Assembly (NCBI GenBank): GCA_964442745.1
Contig: CAYUAI010000022.1
Span: 1-50,915, forward strand
Direction: 5' to 3'
Length of the DNA: 50,915 bases
DNA from: CAYUAI01 sp964442745
GTDB lineage: Bacteria; Pseudomonadota; Gammaproteobacteria; S012-40
The translations under genes and the position numbers were made by a program. Positions 48,001 to 50,915 of the stretch are shown piece by piece (position 1 is the first letter of the stretch; each line of letters opens with the position of its first letter). The notes beneath the pieces are model-generated. The model saw only the letters and a list, made by a program, of their open reading frames with translations, was not told the DNA's origin and ran no database searches.

Positions 48001-48098
48001 TGACTCCCATAACAAGGCTTAGCGAGGATTATTCCCAAGATGAGTACCATATAAGCAAAACGAAACAAAACCGAATGAATAGCAAGCTGAGAAAACAT
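45027..48098 (-). CDS. usher-like outer-membrane protein with added C-terminal domains
   Basis: A 1023-residue exported protein (signal about 10-32, MVLILGIILAKPCYGS). Residues 40-235 are a periplasmic region with a YLPEETLGDLFGFDYQWNDA segment like a copper-amine-oxidase-N or PapC-N type fold. Residues ~240-820 look like an usher barrel with a plug region: SFTGLVVRGIAGG, EVTFDGFEQLGATVRLFING, RYVFSGVGLLSKRVNEIRIA, then alternating amphipathic strands. From about 822 a SdrD-like unit (YLDVNANGHHEPGEPGIPHM) and a CnaB-like unit (GGGYYFGELRPGKYRVDID) are added, with an acidic end. Typical ushers are 800-880 residues. It is 315 bp after the chaperone. TcfC/CooC-type (alpha) ushers are the nearest guess. 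Confidence 0.75.
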   Translation of the reverse strand: MFSQLAIHSVLFRFAYMVLILGIILAKPCYGSQNIVETFSAEKSLNPTHLQLSNQQVTVDVVGFSLRGRVARHQVSVFDFDMFTTDKGLRYIPFLRLLNIFQAEGKLTDHQLSFSIDKVSTYSVEINVAANEFTILSNGRQYAMISGVSEVTGEQEIYLPEETLGDLFGFDYQWNDAEYTYFLTTKKKLRVFPDDKMSSIDFSLFKKITENLPVTESIRMPANSREWLSFIDAGIRLDGRVSKTASSSKLRPDVSLYGQIFNGSYVLRLAENIDLKTGRVPKAPLWFNRGLWFSKSQTANMRIGDTNVGLSHLIVPSASFTGLVVRGIAGGISDKNRNVFLNNSRFNFVSEVTFDGFEQLGATVRLFINGRLVDTVLVEDTKEAPPGQGRYVFSGVGLLSKRVNEIRIAVENPDGSIDEYRKTLLGASDLLPEKQGAYSMGFGTKRKKLNDGLNAEGIFGGVGFYYGISRFATLGMVAAYQDDFFKGAVFNNPSTQEDAPQRVFLGESLTLKMLENLIVKGAIAANFIENAPSSPRARDVSVDYGQENILLSSTAFSYDKDYTNGSRDIGDRKGYSLFGEWRNQAGFSLQGSAARIQKLSNNQQEDFAISELNFPTLNFWTTKFRLRVDSVRKNLPNSSVLALEKMYSSRVNFQPARFARFNAEYVWGDAIDNSSEGSLRSGLSFPLMGSTFSFGLKVESKFSIGRYNRLSFDFRDPKSGQKNAGVTFQRVRRTTGVLDFILRYRYDLQNKQGTANLDFDYPLNVSRRNVIGGGITYSEASRSFTANVNLTVSSLFFPGGGRINRIPNDWRINPRAGGIKGLVYLDVNANGHHEPGEPGIPHMTVLVDGRQTLMSDDNGFFFTNRRSFKDRVILSLDLEDIPAIYTPTQGAQEAIWEEHIFTQVKLGVSALGSISGVISVSRLGQPVRELPGAMVLLIKVDDGQVVGRSIADSGGGYYFGELRPGKYRVDIDPMTVPSSYRIADEKPEITLETSFEPDDIENINFRLEFKGDRNPLLELDEDE

Positions 48099-48413
48099 AC
48101 ATCACGACATTAATCAAATGACAAGTTTTGTTACCTAATACGAAGGGAAATCAGTGATACACTGAATAAATAAGTAGGCTGAACATACTTCGCCAAAGAA
48201 TAACTTAGCGAAATGAAGTACAATTTAAAACGACTAGATAAGGAAATCAAATATTTACAATGACTGAAATCCGCCGAACTTCCCCTCTTAGGAAAATTGC
48301 CCAATCAAGCGTATCACCTAGATCCTGCCATCAATCATGCGCAGGATCTAGGTTTATAAACAGGTCTTAGCAAACAGCTTAAGCTCTACTACGTTTTAAC
48401 AAACGCAATAGAG
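48099..48413. other. chaperone-usher intergenic region
   Basis: A 315-bp gap, wide for a chaperone-usher operon. It contains the perfect hairpin at 48316-48353 and no gene that I can support. A separate promoter for the usher-kinase-regulator genes is possible. Confidence 0.45.
48316..48353. repeat. 13-bp perfect inverted repeat downstream of the chaperone gene
   Basis: ACCTAGATCCTGC (48316-48328) and GCAGGATCTAGGT (48341-48353) pair perfectly around a 12-base loop, 61 bp past the chaperone stop. On the minus strand no T run follows, so it may protect the chaperone message end or act with Rho rather than be a classic terminator. Confidence 0.55.
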
Positions 48414-49223
48414 TTAGAAGGAAAACTCCCCTTGCCCTGACATCAAAACTTCAGGCCCATCCTGTTTTAACTTTAAAATAACAATATACTCGCCTTTAGG
48501 CAATTTTTCATCACTATGGAAGTTCAATAAGCGGCGATGCTTAGGAAGCACCAGAAACTTATCGATAGGTAATGTTTTAACTTGCTTGGCCGTATCTTTT
48601 TCAAATATTTGCCACTCCCCTCCCAGGCGTAATCCACCCTCACCATCGTTTTGAATCATCGCTTTCAGTCGTATCGTTTCCTCGACATTACGACCCGCCA
48701 CTTTCAAAATCTGACCGCTGAATGATGTCTCAGGCACCAGCCCATAAATAGGGATAACGAGCTTAGTTACCACTTTAAAACCAAATTGCTTAACATTCTC
48801 CCCTTGCCCAGAATATTGCCTGCCTTCCAATGGAGAAAACTCAATCGCCCCCCAATACTCATGCGGTTCCAACTTACCTCGCGTCAATACCGAAAACCGC
48901 ACTTTTCGGTTAGATTTCGGCGGTAATGTAAACTCCTTAGGATTAAACTTAATCCGATTGATCAATGAATATCGATCAGGTTTAACAGGAAATAAACTGC
49001 CATCTTCTTTAATCGTAAAATGCATAGCGCGAGCACGATAGGTTTGTGGTGTATCCGTTAAGTTGGTCACGGTAAAAGAACCCGACGGATTCCGTTTTTT
49101 CATATCGACATAAACGTAAGCCGGACTCACACCGATGCTCGCTTCAGAAACTGGACTATAAAAAGATAAAAGCGGGGAGAGAACAAGAAACGAGACAAAA
49201 AAAGAAAAATATCTAAACAACAT
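48414..49223 (-). CDS. PapD-like periplasmic fimbrial chaperone
   Basis: Signal peptide 1-29 (ending SEASIG), then two Ig-like domains in the pilus-chaperone arrangement: IGVSPAYVYVDMKKRNPSGS, FTVTNLTDTPQTYRARAMHF, FTLPPKSNRKVRFSVL, and EYWGAIEFSPL where many chaperones have YRxxF. The second domain includes LVIPIYGLVPETSFSGQI. Length (269) is slightly above the usual ~240. A strong AGGAG precedes the ATG. It lies between the subunit genes and the usher, so it should carry unfolded subunits across the periplasm. It is divergent in sequence, and I would place it nearer the alternative or archaic chaperones than FGS/FGL types. Confidence 0.8.
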   Translation of the reverse strand: MLFRYFSFFVSFLVLSPLLSFYSPVSEASIGVSPAYVYVDMKKRNPSGSFTVTNLTDTPQTYRARAMHFTIKEDGSLFPVKPDRYSLINRIKFNPKEFTLPPKSNRKVRFSVLTRGKLEPHEYWGAIEFSPLEGRQYSGQGENVKQFGFKVVTKLVIPIYGLVPETSFSGQILKVAGRNVEETIRLKAMIQNDGEGGLRLGGEWQIFEKDTAKQVKTLPIDKFLVLPKHRRLLNFHSDEKLPKGEYIVILKLKQDGPEVLMSGQGEFSF

Positions 49224-49373
49224 GCGCGACTCCTATTATTCTTATAATTTTTTAATCGCCTAACCAACTATTGGTGAAAATTTTACCTGAGCAAAATAAC
49301 CAGTGGCATTAAATCAACGAATCTTTCAGTCGTGACCAGCACTTTCTCAAAATGATACCAAAAGGCTAATGAG

Positions 49374-49949
49374 TTAGTTCGACACCATTACATATAGCAC
49401 AACATATCCCCCATACGTTCCCGCCGGCTTGACTTGGTTGTCTTGCGTCCAGGTCACATGTAAGGCAATGTCCTGACTAAACAGACCATTCGCTTGGGTA
49501 CTTTTTAGATTAATGGGAGCTGTTTTATAGCCTTGAAATAAACCTTCGGGCTTATTATAAGCCTCTGCTCCAGCATAAGGGACAAACAAACTGCCTCCAT
49601 TAATGGGTTCTGCTGCCTCCGGCTCAACCCGCATCCCAATCCCATGTTTGACACGAATCGGTTTACGCGCCTCATTGGTCGGATCACTATCTTTGTATAA
49701 ATGGGTTACGATTGAACGCAGTATAACAATATCAGCATTGGATTCCACATAAAAGGAGAAACTCCCTTTGACATCGCCAGCGGTAGCGACAGATCCAATA
49801 TTGACCCGCTTTTCATAGGTATTAACCACCACATAAGGCTCAACATCCGTTTGCACGAAAAGATCGCCACTAAAAACCGGCGTTGACAGTAATAAAGAAA
49901 ACAATATTAAGGTAGGCACGACACGATTGGCACTTATACTGGCTCGCAC
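49374..49949 (-). CDS. exported fibre-subunit-like protein (paralogue 2)
   Basis: A signal peptide (about 1-28, LFSLLLSTPVFS) and a ~160-residue beta-rich domain. It keeps the family motifs VNIGSVATAGDVKGSFSFYV, THLYKDSDP and a closing KPAGTYGGYVVLYVMV strand. The start is GTG, supported by TAGGAG nine bases upstream. It lies between paralogue 3 and the chaperone and is closer to the chaperone (150 bp). With 191 residues and no cysteines it is probably a structural or tip subunit of the same fibre. Confidence 0.75.
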   Translation of the reverse strand: MRASISANRVVPTLILFSLLLSTPVFSGDLFVQTDVEPYVVVNTYEKRVNIGSVATAGDVKGSFSFYVESNADIVILRSIVTHLYKDSDPTNEARKPIRVKHGIGMRVEPEAAEPINGGSLFVPYAGAEAYNKPEGLFQGYKTAPINLKSTQANGLFSQDIALHVTWTQDNQVKPAGTYGGYVVLYVMVSN

Positions 49950-50316
49950 AATACGATACTCCTAGACATAACCCTTATATCCACAGGCAACAAAGGATAC
50001 AACGGTGCGATTATAACCTACGCACGTATTTTCTGAAACACGCCCATTACCCATATTAGTCTAGTTCACACCAAAAAACGAACCATCGAGCCGTGAATAC
50101 ATATTGAAATCCAAATAAATTCTGCCGCTCCCCCCTACAAATCTCATTGGCTAACTTAAACTCTAGGGGATTTTAGCGTAATATTGACGAAAAACACATC
50201 CGTTACGCATTATTCTGAGGAAATGGGTTAATCATTTATCGAAAGCCAATTAAAGAAATGGGTGACACAAAGCCACCCATTTCTCAAACACGCATGGCGC
50301 TTAATGAAACGTCAAA
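49950..50316. other. gap between two subunit genes
   Basis: A 367-bp AT-rich gap with a terminator-like hairpin at its right end (50255-50283) and no gene. A second promoter for the downstream genes may lie here, but I could not define one. Confidence 0.4.
50255..50283 (-). terminator. terminator after the first subunit gene
   Basis: GAAATGGGTG and CACCCATTTC form a perfect 10-bp stem with a 9-base loop. On the minus strand the right side runs into TTTCTTTAATT. It starts 34 bp past the stop of the subunit gene at 50317. A leaky terminator here would raise the first subunit above the later genes, as in many pilus operons. Confidence 0.65.
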
Positions 50317-50913
50317 TTATGCTTCTTCTCCAGAATCCATAGCTGGAGCTGAAGCCGCACCACTAATGTAAACCCAAAGAGAAACATAACCGCCGTACTC
50401 ACCTTCAGTTTGAAGCGTAGGAACAACCCAAGAGAAATCTACGTCAACATATTGATCCCAAATTTTGTCTTGGCTGCTTTCAAAACCACCTCTTTCAGAT
50501 TTATATCCTTTCATGCCGGAGCTATGAGTCCATTCCTTAGTCAATGCTAAAGTATTGTCTCCGCCTTCAGCCATCAAACGCTGACCAGAAGTAGGAGTGA
50601 TAGTCACACCACTGGCAGTATCAACCATTAAAGGATCAACGACGCTGTTTGGATCCATCCCTTTATATAAGTGAGTGGCACTAGCAGACATCCATACTTG
50701 CTCACGGTTAGACTGGACACTGAACTTCACAATTTTACCAAATGTACCAGACATTACATCACCGATATTGACGGCTTCTTTTTCTGGGTTCACAGCAAGA
50801 TTGGAGGCAACGTTTACAAAGACAGTGGTTTCACTGTCGGCAACTTCTTGAGCTGAAGCAATACTGGCGAATAAAGCTAATGTAGAACCTAAAACTACTG
50901 CAGTTTTTTTCAT
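50317..50913 (-). CDS. exported fibre-subunit-like protein (paralogue 3, candidate major subunit)
   Basis: A 198-residue protein whose ATG lies two bases from the window edge, so its promoter is not visible. Signal peptide MKKTAVVLGSTLALFASIAS with a cut after SAQE or nearby. The mature part has the family features VNIGDVMSGTFGKIVKFSV, SATHLYKGMDPNSVVDPLMV, DVDFSWVVPTLQ and a last strand TEGEYGGYVSLWVYI. It is first in the operon and followed by a terminator, which suits the most abundant subunit. No cysteine is present. The C-terminal SGEEA tail extends past the last strand. Confidence 0.8.
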   Translation of the reverse strand: MKKTAVVLGSTLALFASIASAQEVADSETTVFVNVASNLAVNPEKEAVNIGDVMSGTFGKIVKFSVQSNREQVWMSASATHLYKGMDPNSVVDPLMVDTASGVTITPTSGQRLMAEGGDNTLALTKEWTHSSGMKGYKSERGGFESSQDKIWDQYVDVDFSWVVPTLQTEGEYGGYVSLWVYISGAASAPAMDSGEEA

Positions 50914-50915
50914 GA

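Overview
The window is chromosomal DNA of a gammaproteobacterium with moderately AT-rich DNA. This rests on the nusA-infB-rbfA-rpsO-pnp cluster, lpxH, trxC, rlmA, a PBP1b-type mrcB and a type II secretion (T2SS) gene set. I see no rRNA, tRNA, CRISPR array, insertion sequence or prophage. The species cannot be named from this stretch.

Layout. Positions 1-3170 hold a polytopic membrane protein, thioredoxin 2, a small unknown protein and the 23S rRNA methyltransferase RlmA. Positions 3177-9040 (minus strand) hold gspG-H-I-J-K-L-M-N without gspC, D, E or F; gspH contains an 11-base G run. After a gene-poor stretch come a secreted pentapeptide-repeat protein, a large S8 protease with Calx-beta repeats and a CFI-box C-terminus, a GGDEF/EAL protein with a degenerate EAL domain, a TPR lipoprotein and mrcB. 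Positions 20844-25235 carry a periplasmic cyclophilin, lpxH, a PP2C phosphatase, a small exported protein and a secreted protein of three NBR1-type Ig-like domains. Positions 25316-33082 (minus strand) are the rimP-nusA-infB-rbfA-(no truB)-rpsO-pnp cluster.

The last third is accessory and surface-oriented. A 1031-residue lipoprotein carries eight c-type heme motifs in four repeated diheme modules. It converges, across a perfect 38-bp palindrome, on a DUF1501 / DUF1592-DUF1588-like pair (Tat-exported protein plus heme lipoprotein). From 41828 to the right edge lies a chaperone-usher-like locus: three related ~190-residue exported subunit candidates, a PapD-like chaperone, a 1023-residue usher-like protein with an added SdrD/CnaB-like C-terminus, and an embedded PAS histidine kinase / FixJ-type regulator pair. 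This locus and the tetra-diheme lipoprotein are the best candidates for little-described systems.

How parts may work together (inference). The T2SS may export the CFI-box protease and other secreted proteins. The GGDEF/EAL protein would set c-di-GMP level. The kinase/regulator pair may control the fibre locus, where a hairpin behind the first subunit gene would favour its expression over chaperone and usher. The heme lipoprotein and the DUF1501/DUF1592-like pair look like an envelope redox or degradation module of unknown substrate.
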